Source: M2408 sp044348665
GTDB taxonomy: Bacteria; Bacteroidota; Bacteroidia; Flavobacteriales_D; Crocinitomicaceae
Reading direction: 5' to 3'
Assembly: GCA_044348665.1 (NCBI GenBank)
Contig: JBIKSI010000175.1
Location: forward strand, 1-5,866
Length of the DNA stretch: 5,866 nt
Shown: in pieces, positions 1 through 5,838 of the stretch
Numbering within the stretch: position 1 is the first letter of the stretch
Layout: each line of letters begins with the position of its first letter
Made by a program: the position numbers and the translations under genes
Notes under the pieces: model-generated
The model's input: only the letters and a program-made list of their open reading frames with translations
Databases searched by the model: none
Told to the model about the DNA's origin: nothing

Positions 1-99
<99 letters not shown>

Positions 100-104
100 T
101 TTAT

Positions 105-138
105 AAAACTCCATTCAGCATACGAATGGAGTTTTTTT
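105..138 (+). terminator. Rho-independent terminator of the rRNA operon
   Basis: A perfect 12-bp stem (AAAACTCCATTC at 105-116 against GAATGGAGTTTT at 124-135) encloses a 7-base loop and runs into a T tract ending at 138. It begins about six bases after the 5S 3' end, as expected for the end of an rRNA operon. The reverse strand also ends the stem with GGAGTTTT, so the hairpin could stop leftward transcripts too. Confidence 0.9.
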
Positions 139-229
139 GCGTTTATACTTTTTTGGAATTATTATACAAGTTAAAATGGAATTGAAGGTTCTATTCTCTC
201 TCTCTCCGCAAAAACAAAACTAAAACAGT

Positions 230-382
230 TTAAAACCTTGTTAATCGTATGGGACATATCTCAAAATGTTCGAGTCTTCCTCCTCTTTGTATAATATTTA
301 ATCCATTAGGAATAGACTCAATCTGATAAGCACCACCAAATTTTGAAACTGTACTTGCATTTACATCTAAGTCCTTTAATAA
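230..382 (-). pseudogene. C-terminal remnant of an unrecognised protein, no start codon
   Basis: Read leftward from 382, this frame has 50 sense codons before a TAA stop at 230-232. Its composition is typical of a folded protein: segments such as VSKFGGAYQIESIPNGL and IIQRGGRLEHFEICP alternate hydrophobic and charged residues and contain several glycines. No ATG, GTG or TTG occurs at the beginning. The frame is closed upstream by a TAG at 383-385. Beyond that stop the same frame reads VELE, which would fit an extension of the LLKDLDVN segment if the TAG is a point mutation. I do not recognise the family. It is best seen as the 3' end of a decayed gene, possibly part of an accessory or toxin-immunity locus, but that role is a guess. 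The alternative is a chance open frame in A+T-rich DNA. Confidence 0.4.
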
Positions 383-463
383 CTATTCGAGTTCCACGCA
401 AAAATGTTCCTAATAAGGAACACATAGCTAGAATGCTTCACCACGAAGCCCACGGAAGGTAAA
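316..463 (+). pseudogene. Possible C-terminal remnant on the plus strand (weak)
   Basis: A plus-strand frame is open from just after a TAG at 313-315 to a TAA at 461-463. Only its second half looks protein-like: from about 385 it reads IRVPRKNVPNKEHIARM and ends LHHEAHGR, a basic, histidine-containing tail. The first half is antisense to the minus-strand remnant and has a biased composition (repeated H and L), so it is probably not coding. There is no convincing start codon or promoter. If real, it is the end of a gene fused head-to-head with the minus-strand relic by rearrangement. The perfect hairpin at 405-422 lies inside it and argues against a coding role. I do not recognise the family. 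Confidence 0.18.
400..422 (-). terminator. Probable rho-independent terminator for leftward transcripts
   Basis: A perfect 7-bp stem (TGTTCCT at 405-411 against AGGAACA at 416-422) has a 4-base loop. On the minus strand it is followed at once by five Ts (404-400). It could end leftward transcripts that pass through the insertion sequence, or mark the end of a gene displaced by it. The stem is modest in length and GC content, so this is a moderate call. Confidence 0.45.
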
Positions 464-618
464 AATACAATTTTTTTGTCAGTATCCAAATTTTGTTATG
501 TGCAAAAGTACATTTTCAGAATTTATTCATTTGTCATGATAAAAGAATTTCAAAGATGTAAAAGATTTAGTTGAAAATTAAGAATTTTTGCTTTTTTTGT
601 TATTTATTCTCGTCGTCA

Positions 619-651
619 ATAGGATGTTTTCTAGAATTTTTCAGTGTAAAA
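619..651 (+). repeat. Left terminal inverted repeat of the IS
   Basis: Aligned without gaps to the reverse complement of 2059-2091, 25 of 33 positions match. The matching blocks are ATA, GA, TTTTCTAG, ATTT, TCA and TAAAA in the same order and spacing. Matching stops outside 619 and inside 651. The core includes the palindrome TTCTAGAA (629-636). Confidence 0.75.
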
Positions 652-690
652 TGTAAAATAGAAATAAAATTTCCTATGAATCTACGGTTT

Positions 691-718
691 CCTTTGTAAA
701 GTTTTCTGCCTTTGTAAA
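691..718. repeat. Short direct repeat CCTTTGTAAA, two copies
   Basis: The decamer CCTTTGTAAA occurs at 691-700 and again at 709-718, inside the IS between the transposase stop and the left inverted repeat. It may be a subterminal binding site for the transposase, or chance in A+T-rich DNA. Confidence 0.3.
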
Positions 719-720
719 TT

Positions 721-2019
721 CTAAATTATTTTCAGTTCCTTAGTATGATTACAAGAACTACAGGCATTACATTTGTTGTCTACAAAACGTTCTTTTCGAG
801 CTTCTTTGGCGCTTGTAATAAAACTTTCGTTGTAATAATTTTCTGTTTTAAGGTGCATTTCGGAAGGTGTCATTCCACCAATAGCATGACTTGGGCGGAT
901 ATTATTGAATTCATTTTCAAAAATTTCAAGTGCTTCTTTGAGTTCCTCTTCATTTTTAAATTCTTTTCTGTACAACCAACCTTGTTTTAATAATTTGTTG
1001 TGGGCCTCAATCTGTGTGTTCCCAAATCGAATGTCATGTAAAGCTCTTAATTTTGTTAGGTTTGGTAAAAGATGAATGTAGTTTTCCACCAGATTGTTAT
1101 TGTTTTCGCTTCCTCCATCAACCAATAAGGTCAAATCCTCTTCAATGGAATTGAATTCACTTTCGTATGCTTGTTTAATCGTTAACAATCTATTTGTTGC
1201 ATTTAAGGTATCGCTTACTAAATGAGATAATATTTTTCTAGAAAAGTTGTCGACAACTAAAGATATATAGTGGATTTTTAATCCAATCTTAAAATAGGTC
1301 ACATCAGCATGCCATATTTCATTGGGTCGAACTGCTTTTATTCCTGGTGCTCCGTTTTTACGTGCAAATTTTGGTTTTTTTCTTCGTAATCCCAAGAGCT
1401 TTGCGTATTTGTACCAAGTAGAGTTTGAAATAAACAGAAATCCTTCTCTTCTGGCATGATGCGCAACAGATGAAATAGGCCAATGTTCAATAGTTTCATC
1501 TTCCAACATTTCTTTCATTTTCTCCACTTCGTCTACTTTCAATTGATGTGGTTGCTTAATAAAACACCAATCCAATGGAGATTTTGAACAACCCGAATAG
1601 ATTTCTAAGACCCACAAATTGTATGTCGTAGCAGAAAGATTAAAACATTTTAAAACTTGCTTAAAAGGAATGCTTTTTCGTGCTCGTTCAACAATATCAA
1701 TTAAATCCATTCGGTGTTTTTTGAATTGTTGCTTCATGAATTTGTCATTACTCATCGATTGTATAAAGCGCCCGATGCGAACATAAGTCATGAAAATCCG
1801 TTTAGCATTACGAGATTTTACAAATTCTTTTAGCATTTCAATTTCTGAATTTGCTAATTTGTTCAGTTCACAACCGATGTATTTATCATCTTTTTCTTGC
1901 CTCCAACGGTGAATTGTATTGCGAGGAATTGTTTTCCGTAAGCTTAAGGGTATTGCTTCTTCTAAGCCTTTTCGGCACAAATGTTTTACGGATGTGTCGT
2001 AAGATGTTCTGTGTTGCAT
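721..2019 (-). CDS. IS transposase with integrase (rve, DDE) core
   Basis: This 432-residue enzyme would cut and join the ends of the surrounding IS. The N-terminal part holds a helix-turn-helix-like segment (about residues 24-40, ending NTIHRWRQ), followed by a basic helical linker to about 225. The catalytic core starts near residue 230: D239 in IWHADVTYF, D301 in LLVDGGSEN and E338 in TQIEAHNKLL. The spacing of 36 residues between the last two is near the DD35E pattern of IS3-like transposases and retroviral integrases. The segment FNNIRPSHAIGGMTPSEM (371-388) matches the usual end of that core. All three acidic residues are present and the frame is unbroken, so it may be active. Unusual points are the single-ORF layout and a C-terminal cysteine cluster (C417, C420, C423). 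The start at 2019 is supported by a TATCTTTG promoter element 13 bases upstream. Confidence 0.9.
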   Translation of the reverse strand: MQHRTSYDTSVKHLCRKGLEEAIPLSLRKTIPRNTIHRWRQEKDDKYIGCELNKLANSEIEMLKEFVKSRNAKRIFMTYVRIGRFIQSMSNDKFMKQQFKKHRMDLIDIVERARKSIPFKQVLKCFNLSATTYNLWVLEIYSGCSKSPLDWCFIKQPHQLKVDEVEKMKEMLEDETIEHWPISSVAHHARREGFLFISNSTWYKYAKLLGLRRKKPKFARKNGAPGIKAVRPNEIWHADVTYFKIGLKIHYISLVVDNFSRKILSHLVSDTLNATNRLLTIKQAYESEFNSIEEDLTLLVDGGSENNNNLVENYIHLLPNLTKLRALHDIRFGNTQIEAHNKLLKQGWLYRKEFKNEEELKEALEIFENEFNNIRPSHAIGGMTPSEMHLKTENYYNESFITSAKEARKERFVDNKCNACSSCNHTKELKII

Positions 2020-2032
2020 GAAAAAAAAGGCG

Positions 2033-2040
2033 CAAAGATA
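2033..2040 (-). promoter_or_regulatory. -7 promoter element of the transposase gene
   Basis: On the minus strand the bases read TATCTTTG, a perfect match to the Bacteroidota -7 consensus TAnnTTTG. It ends 13 bases before the ATG, giving a leader of only a few nucleotides. No TTTG -33 element is seen at the usual spacing. The nearest TTTG, at 2073-2070 inside the inverted repeat, is too far upstream. Confidence 0.55.
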
Positions 2041-2058
2041 GTGGATTTTTTTTCATTT

Positions 2059-2091
2059 TTTTATTGTGACAAATGCTAGAAAAACTCTTAT
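2059..2091 (-). repeat. Right terminal inverted repeat of the IS
   Basis: This is the partner of the left repeat. Read on the minus strand it carries TTTTCTAG (2083-2076), ATTT (2074-2071), TCA (2069-2067) and TAAAA (2063-2059) at the same spacing. It ends about 19 bases upstream of the transposase -7 element, so transposase binding here could also repress its own promoter, as in many IS elements (inference). Confidence 0.75.
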
Positions 2092-2257
2092 CCTTGGGGT
2101 GTAAGATTTTAATTAACTCTTTTAGAGTATGTTACATCAAATACTTATTTTTATTTTATTCCAATGAGATATTCGTATAATCCAGTAATAGTTGTTAAAT
2201 TGTTTAACCTCCTAGACCATACTATAATCATGTTTGGTATTGCATCTTGAATCCCTT
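2092..2257. other. Spacer between the IS and the end of the aldolase gene
   Basis: This is non-coding A+T-rich DNA with two small hairpins, ACTCT-TTT-AGAGT (2116-2128) and GTTAAA-TTG-TTTAAC (2194-2208). Either might help end the leftward operon, but neither is followed by a good T run on the minus strand, so I do not call a terminator. Before IS insertion this spacer would have continued directly into the stretch left of 619. Confidence 0.5.
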
Positions 2258-3277
2258 TTAAATGCGCACAATAACTTCTTTTGTAAATTCAATATCTTGA
2301 TCTGAAATATCTAAATGACACACAAAACGTATCATTCCTGGGCCAAAAGCCATGCATAAAATGTTAGAATTTTTGAAAGATTCAATGATCTCATCTCTTT
2401 TTGAAGCTTCATTTAATAAAACAACAATAATATTGGTTTCTACAGCAATGGTTCCTTTCACCCAAGTTGTTTTTAGGAAGGCTTCTTCCAAATATTTCGC
2501 TCTTTTGTGGTCATCTGAAAGTCGCAAAATATGATTATCGAGCGCATAAATACCTGCTGCGGCAATGATTCCTGCTTGACGCATTCCACCTCCAAATACT
2601 TTGCGTGATCTACGGGCTTTTTTGATAAAATCTTTTTTACCCAACAATAAGGAACCAACGGGTGCTCCAAGGCCTTTAGACAAACAAATTGAAATAGAAT
2701 CGAATTGAGATGCATATTCTTTGTAGTCAATTTTTGTTTCAACCAATGCATTAAAAATTCGTGCACCGTCCAAATGAAGTGGCAAATTGTGTTTGTTGCA
2801 AATTTCTTTTATTTTCTTTATTTCCGCAAAATCGTAAATTGCTCCGCCACCACGATTCATAGTGTCTTCTAAACTAACCAATTGTGTAACAGGATAATGT
2901 ACGTCGTCAGGATTGATCCATTCTTCAATTTGAGCAGCTGTTATTTTTCCTCTTTCGCCTTGCAATAAACGAGCAGATGCTCCTGAGTTTTTGGCAATTC
3001 CTCCTCCTTCGTATTTAAAAATGTGGCTGTCTTGATGACAAATTACCTCGCCACCCGGCTGTACATGCACATTAATTGCAATTTGATTGGTTTGTGTGCC
3101 ACTGGAACAATACAATGCGTCTTCCATTCCAAACAAATTCGCTGCTTTTTGTTGCAACGCGTTGACTGTTGGGTCTTCGCTAAAAACGTCGTCTCCTACT
3201 TCTGCTTGGAACATAAATTCAAGCATTTCTTTACTTGGTTTTGTTACTGTATCGCTTCTAAAGTCTATTAATTTCAT
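2258..3277 (-). CDS. ltaE: Low-specificity L-threonine aldolase
   Basis: This PLP-dependent cytosolic enzyme of the threonine aldolase / beta-eliminating lyase fold (COG2008) cleaves L-threonine or L-allo-threonine to glycine and acetaldehyde. Its 339 residues are the normal full length. Visible hallmarks are the N-terminal DFRSDTVTKPS (5-15), SSGTQTN (58-64) for cofactor phosphate binding, H85 in HQDSHIFKYEGGG (likely the ring-stacking histidine), the HLDGARIFNA motif (168-177) whose D170 and R173 contact PLP, and K201 in LSKGLGAPVGSLLLG as the Schiff-base lysine. FGGGMRQAG (228-236) and R317 near the C terminus complete the usual active site. It is the last gene of the operon and starts 28 bases after the methyltransferase stop, with no promoter of its own visible. 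Closely related beta-hydroxy amino acid aldolases (for example phenylserine aldolase) cannot be excluded. The gene symbol rests on family resemblance. Confidence 0.93.
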   Translation of the reverse strand: MKLIDFRSDTVTKPSKEMLEFMFQAEVGDDVFSEDPTVNALQQKAANLFGMEDALYCSSGTQTNQIAINVHVQPGGEVICHQDSHIFKYEGGGIAKNSGASARLLQGERGKITAAQIEEWINPDDVHYPVTQLVSLEDTMNRGGGAIYDFAEIKKIKEICNKHNLPLHLDGARIFNALVETKIDYKEYASQFDSISICLSKGLGAPVGSLLLGKKDFIKKARRSRKVFGGGMRQAGIIAAAGIYALDNHILRLSDDHKRAKYLEEAFLKTTWVKGTIAVETNIIVVLLNEASKRDEIIESFKNSNILCMAFGPGMIRFVCHLDISDQDIEFTKEVIVRI

Positions 3278-3305
3278 GTTAATTTGGTGTTTTTGTTGAT
3301 TTGAA

Positions 3306-4100
3306 TTAGTTACTTTTTACAGCAACAAGTGCATAAACCATTGGTATTTTTTCTTTCAAGCCTTTGATTCGAAATTTTCCATTTTCAAATTCAACAGTAT
3401 TTTGGAAACAATTATAAGGAGAATAATCCAATTCAGAAAATTTTGTCAAAACCAAAGAATTGTCAATTAGAGCGGAAAGGACGTCGCTTAAAGGATGATT
3501 CCAAGTAATAAATGATTCCTTATTGGAGTTATTCATTGCTGCATAAGAATCTTCTTCGGTAACAATTTCTTCTTTATTAAAATAAGAATATTCAATTTTT
3601 TCAAAAGCATCGTCAAATATCCAAACTACGGGATGAAATTCTACAAAAACAAATTTTCCCTTCGGTTTCAAAAAATGATTGACAAGTTTTGCCCATCTAT
3701 TGAGGTCTGGAAGCCAGCCAATCGTTCCATAAGAAGTGAAAACAAGGTCAAATTTTTCATCCAATAATTGAGGTAAATCATACAGGTCACAGCAAATAAA
3801 CTGAGCATCTAAGTTTAATTCTTGTGCTAAGTTTTTTGCTTTATCAATGGCAACATTTGATAGATCAACTCCAGTAACTTTTGCTCCCAAGCGGGCTAGA
3901 GAAAGTGAATCTTGACCGAAATGACATTGTAAATGAAGAATTTTTAGTCCAGAAACGTCGCCGAGTAAGTCCAATTCGATGGATTTTAAAGATGTTTTTC
4001 CATCCAAAAATCCTTTCATGTCATAAAAATCTGAATCGACATGGATTTCTGTCCGCTTATTCCACGAATTTCTATTTATTTCTTTATAATTGAGCTTCAT
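3306..4100 (-). CDS. Class I SAM-dependent methyltransferase, substrate unknown
   Basis: This is a 264-residue soluble methyltransferase with a Rossmann-type fold. The SAM-binding motif I is LKILHLQCHFGQDSLSLA (52-69). It is a variant in which the common E/DxGxGxG reads LQCHFGQ. D79 in VTGVDLS is the acidic residue expected to hold the ribose hydroxyls, and CCDLYDLP (103-110) is the motif next to the adenine. FDLVFTSYGTIGWLPDL (117-133) and LKPKGKFVFVEFHPV (144-158) are the usual later core motifs. The N-terminal WNKRTEIHVDSDFYDMKGF segment (13-31) probably caps the active site, which is typical of a family of uncharacterised small-molecule methyltransferases. The C-terminal part (about 160-264) has several aromatic residues and probably shapes the substrate pocket. 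Its ATG lies inside the end of the dehydrogenase gene (17-base overlap), so the two are likely translationally coupled. The methyl acceptor cannot be told from sequence. Confidence 0.88.
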   Translation of the reverse strand: MKLNYKEINRNSWNKRTEIHVDSDFYDMKGFLDGKTSLKSIELDLLGDVSGLKILHLQCHFGQDSLSLARLGAKVTGVDLSNVAIDKAKNLAQELNLDAQFICCDLYDLPQLLDEKFDLVFTSYGTIGWLPDLNRWAKLVNHFLKPKGKFVFVEFHPVVWIFDDAFEKIEYSYFNKEEIVTEEDSYAAMNNSNKESFITWNHPLSDVLSALIDNSLVLTKFSELDYSPYNCFQNTVEFENGKFRIKGLKEKIPMVYALVAVKSN

Positions 4101-5643
4101 TTTCTAATTTTTCATAAATTTTGTCAACGCAATTCATTCCGTCAATGGCAGCGGAAATGATTCCTCCTGCATATCCAGCTCCTTCTCCTGCGGGATAAAG
4201 TCCTTTGATTTCAATGTGCTCTAAGGTTTCATTATCACGTGGAATTTGAACGGGTGAGGAAGTTCTTGATTCAGGAGCATGCAGTACCGCATCGTTTGTT
4301 AGAAATCCATTCATTTTTTTACCAAAATCAATAAATGCTGTTTTTAATCTACCCGCAATCATTTTTGGTAGAATTTTGTTTAAATCTAAACTCACAACGC
4401 CAGGTTGGTAGGAAGATCGTGGAATATCAATCGAAATTTTACCTTCCACAAAGTCTTTCAAGCGCTGAGCAGGAACTTTTTGTGTTTTACCTGCTTCTTC
4501 CCAACATTTACGTTCCACTTCTTGCTGAAATTCGAGGCAAACAAAGGGGTTTTTATCGTGATTTTCAAAATCTGACGGTTCAATACTGACAACAATACCA
4601 GAATTGGAATAAATATTATTGCGTTTAGAGGGCGACCAACCATTTGTAACCACTTCTTGCTGCTCTGTGGCACAAGGTGCAATAATTCCGCCAGGACACA
4701 TGCAAAATGAATAAACGCCTTTTCCATCAACTTGGGTTACAAGTGAATATGAAGCTGGTGGAAGCAAATCTCCACTCACTTGTCCGTGGTATTGAATTTT
4801 GTCGATTAACTCCTGCGTATGCTCAATACGAACTCCAAGTGCAAAACCTTTTGCTTGAATTTTTATTCCTTTTTGATGCAATAAATAAAAAATATCTCGA
4901 GCGGAATGTCCCGTTGCCAAAATCAATTGCTGAAATGAATAATTTGTTTCCTTATTGATTTGGATTCCAGAAATTGCGTTCTTTTCGACATAAATATCTG
5001 TCAGTTTTGAATCAAAATGAACTTCGCCACCGCAAGCAATGATTTTTTCACGCATGGCAATAATCACTTGTGGTAATTTATTGGTGCCAATGTGTGGATG
5101 AGCATCAATCAAAATTTCGGAATCAGCGCCAAATTCAACGAACCATTCCATTGCCTTTAGCACATTTCCTCGTTTTTTTGAACGTGTATATAATTTTCCG
5201 TCAGAATAGGTTCCCGCTCCACCTTCGCCAAAACAGTAGTTTGATTCAGGATTTACGATTGATTCCTTGTTCAACTTTGCTAAATCACGTCTTCTTGCTC
5301 GCACATCTTTTCCGCGTTCAAAAATGATGGGTTTTAATCCCAATTCAATTGCTTTCAATGCTGCGAAAAGTCCTGCTGGACCTGCTCCAATGATAGCGAT
5401 TTCAGGAGATTTGGAAACATCATTTTCATGAAAGTAATGCGTGATTTCCTGCTCAAATTTTTCTAAGCTGACTAAAAATGAAACATTCAGTTTAATGTTT
5501 TTTGATCGAGCATCGATTGATTTTTTTTGCAATTTGAAATAAAAATCACCTTTCAACTTCAATTTTTCTGCAATAAGTTGTTTTATCAAAGTTGTGTTTG
5601 ACAAATCTTCTGGATTAATTTGAAATTGAATGTTTGAAATCAT
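4084..5643 (-). CDS. NAD(P)/FAD-dependent dehydrogenase, COG2509-type, function unknown
   Basis: This 519-residue flavoprotein resembles the uncharacterised FAD-dependent dehydrogenase family COG2509. The first 80 or so residues form a separate alpha/beta N-terminal region. The FAD-binding Rossmann motif is IAIIGAGPAGLFAA (82-95, with G86, G88, G91), and E109 in IIFERG binds the adenosine ribose. CFGEGGAGTYSDGKLYTR (137-154), a family-type segment, ATGHSARD (243-250) and the C-terminal YPAGEGAGYAGGI (483-495), the usual second FAD contact, are all present. A FCMCPGG motif (313-319, C314 and C316) may be redox-active or lie near the flavin. There is no signal peptide or membrane segment, so it is cytosolic. 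It is the first gene of the operon and starts 5 bases after a TAACTTTG promoter element. The next methionine is far inside the FAD domain, so this start is secure. The reaction is not known for the family. Confidence 0.9.
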   Translation of the reverse strand: MISNIQFQINPEDLSNTTLIKQLIAEKLKLKGDFYFKLQKKSIDARSKNIKLNVSFLVSLEKFEQEITHYFHENDVSKSPEIAIIGAGPAGLFAALKAIELGLKPIIFERGKDVRARRRDLAKLNKESIVNPESNYCFGEGGAGTYSDGKLYTRSKKRGNVLKAMEWFVEFGADSEILIDAHPHIGTNKLPQVIIAMREKIIACGGEVHFDSKLTDIYVEKNAISGIQINKETNYSFQQLILATGHSARDIFYLLHQKGIKIQAKGFALGVRIEHTQELIDKIQYHGQVSGDLLPPASYSLVTQVDGKGVYSFCMCPGGIIAPCATEQQEVVTNGWSPSKRNNIYSNSGIVVSIEPSDFENHDKNPFVCLEFQQEVERKCWEEAGKTQKVPAQRLKDFVEGKISIDIPRSSYQPGVVSLDLNKILPKMIAGRLKTAFIDFGKKMNGFLTNDAVLHAPESRTSSPVQIPRDNETLEHIEIKGLYPAGEGAGYAGGIISAAIDGMNCVDKIYEKLENEAQL

Positions 5644-5648
5644 GAAGG

Positions 5649-5656
5649 CAAAGTTA
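5649..5656 (-). promoter_or_regulatory. -7 promoter element of the dehydrogenase operon
   Basis: On the minus strand the bases read TAACTTTG, a perfect TAnnTTTG. It ends only 5 bases before the dehydrogenase ATG, so transcription would begin at or within a base or two of the start codon (a leaderless or nearly leaderless mRNA). No clear -33 TTTG is seen 19-21 bases further upstream. Confidence 0.55.
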
Positions 5657-5761
5657 GGGAAAAATAGGGATTTTAGATTAATATGTGGTAATTATCTGAG
5701 GACAAAATGATCCTTTTTAAAAAAGTATTAAAAGCGATTTAAGACCGTTGCAAGGCAAATT

Positions 5762-5790
5762 AGTTATTAACAACTTGATTGTAAATAACT
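5762..5790. promoter_or_regulatory. Imperfect palindrome in the divergent spacer, possible operator
   Basis: AGTTATT (5762-5768) pairs with AATAACT (5784-5790), and ACAA (5770-5773) pairs with TTGT (5779-5782), with one mismatch between the arms and a 5-base centre CTTGA. That gives 11 of 12 symmetric positions per arm. The site lies about 38 bases upstream of the rightward -7 element and about 106 bases upstream of the leftward one. It could be a regulator site for either transcript, or a hairpin. No regulator is encoded in the window, so this is inference. Confidence 0.35.
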
Positions 5791-5827
5791 TAAGTCTGAA
5801 AAACTTCTTATTTTCAATATTTTTTCA

Positions 5828-5835
5828 TACTTTTG
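5828..5835 (+). promoter_or_regulatory. -7 promoter element for a rightward transcript
   Basis: TACTTTTG matches TAnnTTTG and lies 3 bases before an ATG at 5839. That position would again give a transcript starting at the start codon. No -33 element is evident. Confidence 0.4.
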
Positions 5836-5838
5836 AAT

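Larger units (their letters stand above)
139..618. other. Gene-free stretch between rRNA operon and insertion sequence, with gene remnants
   Basis: There is no complete gene in these roughly 480 bases. A short CT-rich run (TCTCTCTCTCT) lies near 194-206. A minus-strand protein-like frame without a start codon occupies 230-382, a weaker plus-strand protein-like tail ends at 463, and a probable leftward terminator sits at 400-422. Bases 464-618 are very A+T-rich and hold nothing I recognise except a lone match to the Bacteroidota -7 element on the minus strand (TACTTTTG, 510 to 503). No start codon in a useful frame follows that match. The mixture suggests decayed accessory genes rather than a designed regulatory region. 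Confidence 0.6.
619..2091 (-). mobile_element. Insertion sequence with a single DDE transposase gene (about 1.47 kb)
   Basis: The element is bounded by imperfect inverted repeats (619-651 and 2059-2091) that flank one intact transposase gene filling almost all of the interior. The repeat outside the gene's start lies just behind its promoter, as is usual for an IS. I could not find a convincing target-site duplication for any boundary choice near the repeat tips, so the outermost bases are uncertain by several positions. The transposase has an IS3-like integrase core, but it is one continuous reading frame, not the orfA/orfB pair joined by frameshifting that is typical of classical IS3 elements. 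The IS sits between the rRNA operon and a metabolic operon and interrupts neither. Confidence 0.75.

Noticed and set aside
503..510. TACTTTTG on the minus strand as an active promoter
   Set aside because: It matches the -7 element, but no -33 element precedes it and no usable start codon and frame follow. Such octamers are expected by chance in A+T-rich DNA.
139..618. CRISPR array, tRNA or riboswitch in the gene-poor stretch
   Set aside because: There are no regularly spaced repeats, no cloverleaf-like pattern with conserved tRNA bases, and no recognisable riboswitch core.
612..624. Target-site duplication flanking the IS
   Set aside because: I compared 3-5 base flanks for every boundary pairing from 619/2091 to 627/2083 and found no identical direct repeat.
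745..990. Plus-strand open frame of 81 codons rich in phenylalanine
   Set aside because: It lies wholly antisense to the transposase gene and has a biased composition typical of a shadow frame.
2116..2128. Hairpin ACTCT-TTT-AGAGT as terminator of the leftward operon
   Set aside because: The stem is five bases and the following minus-strand sequence is a mixture of A and T, not a T tract.
2194..2208. Small hairpin GTTAAA-TTG-TTTAAC as terminator of the leftward operon
   Set aside because: The stem is only six bases, nearly all A-T, and no T run follows on the minus strand.
2208..2213. AGGAGG on the minus strand as a ribosome-binding site
   Set aside because: No start codon or open frame follows at a suitable distance, and the other genes here do not use Shine-Dalgarno sites.
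2473..2766. Minus-strand open frame overlapping the aldolase gene in another frame
   Set aside because: The aldolase frame carries all the family motifs across this stretch. The alternative frame has no recognisable features.
4458..4730. Minus-strand open frame inside the dehydrogenase gene
   Set aside because: It is an off-frame shadow. The dehydrogenase frame is intact with conserved motifs on both sides.
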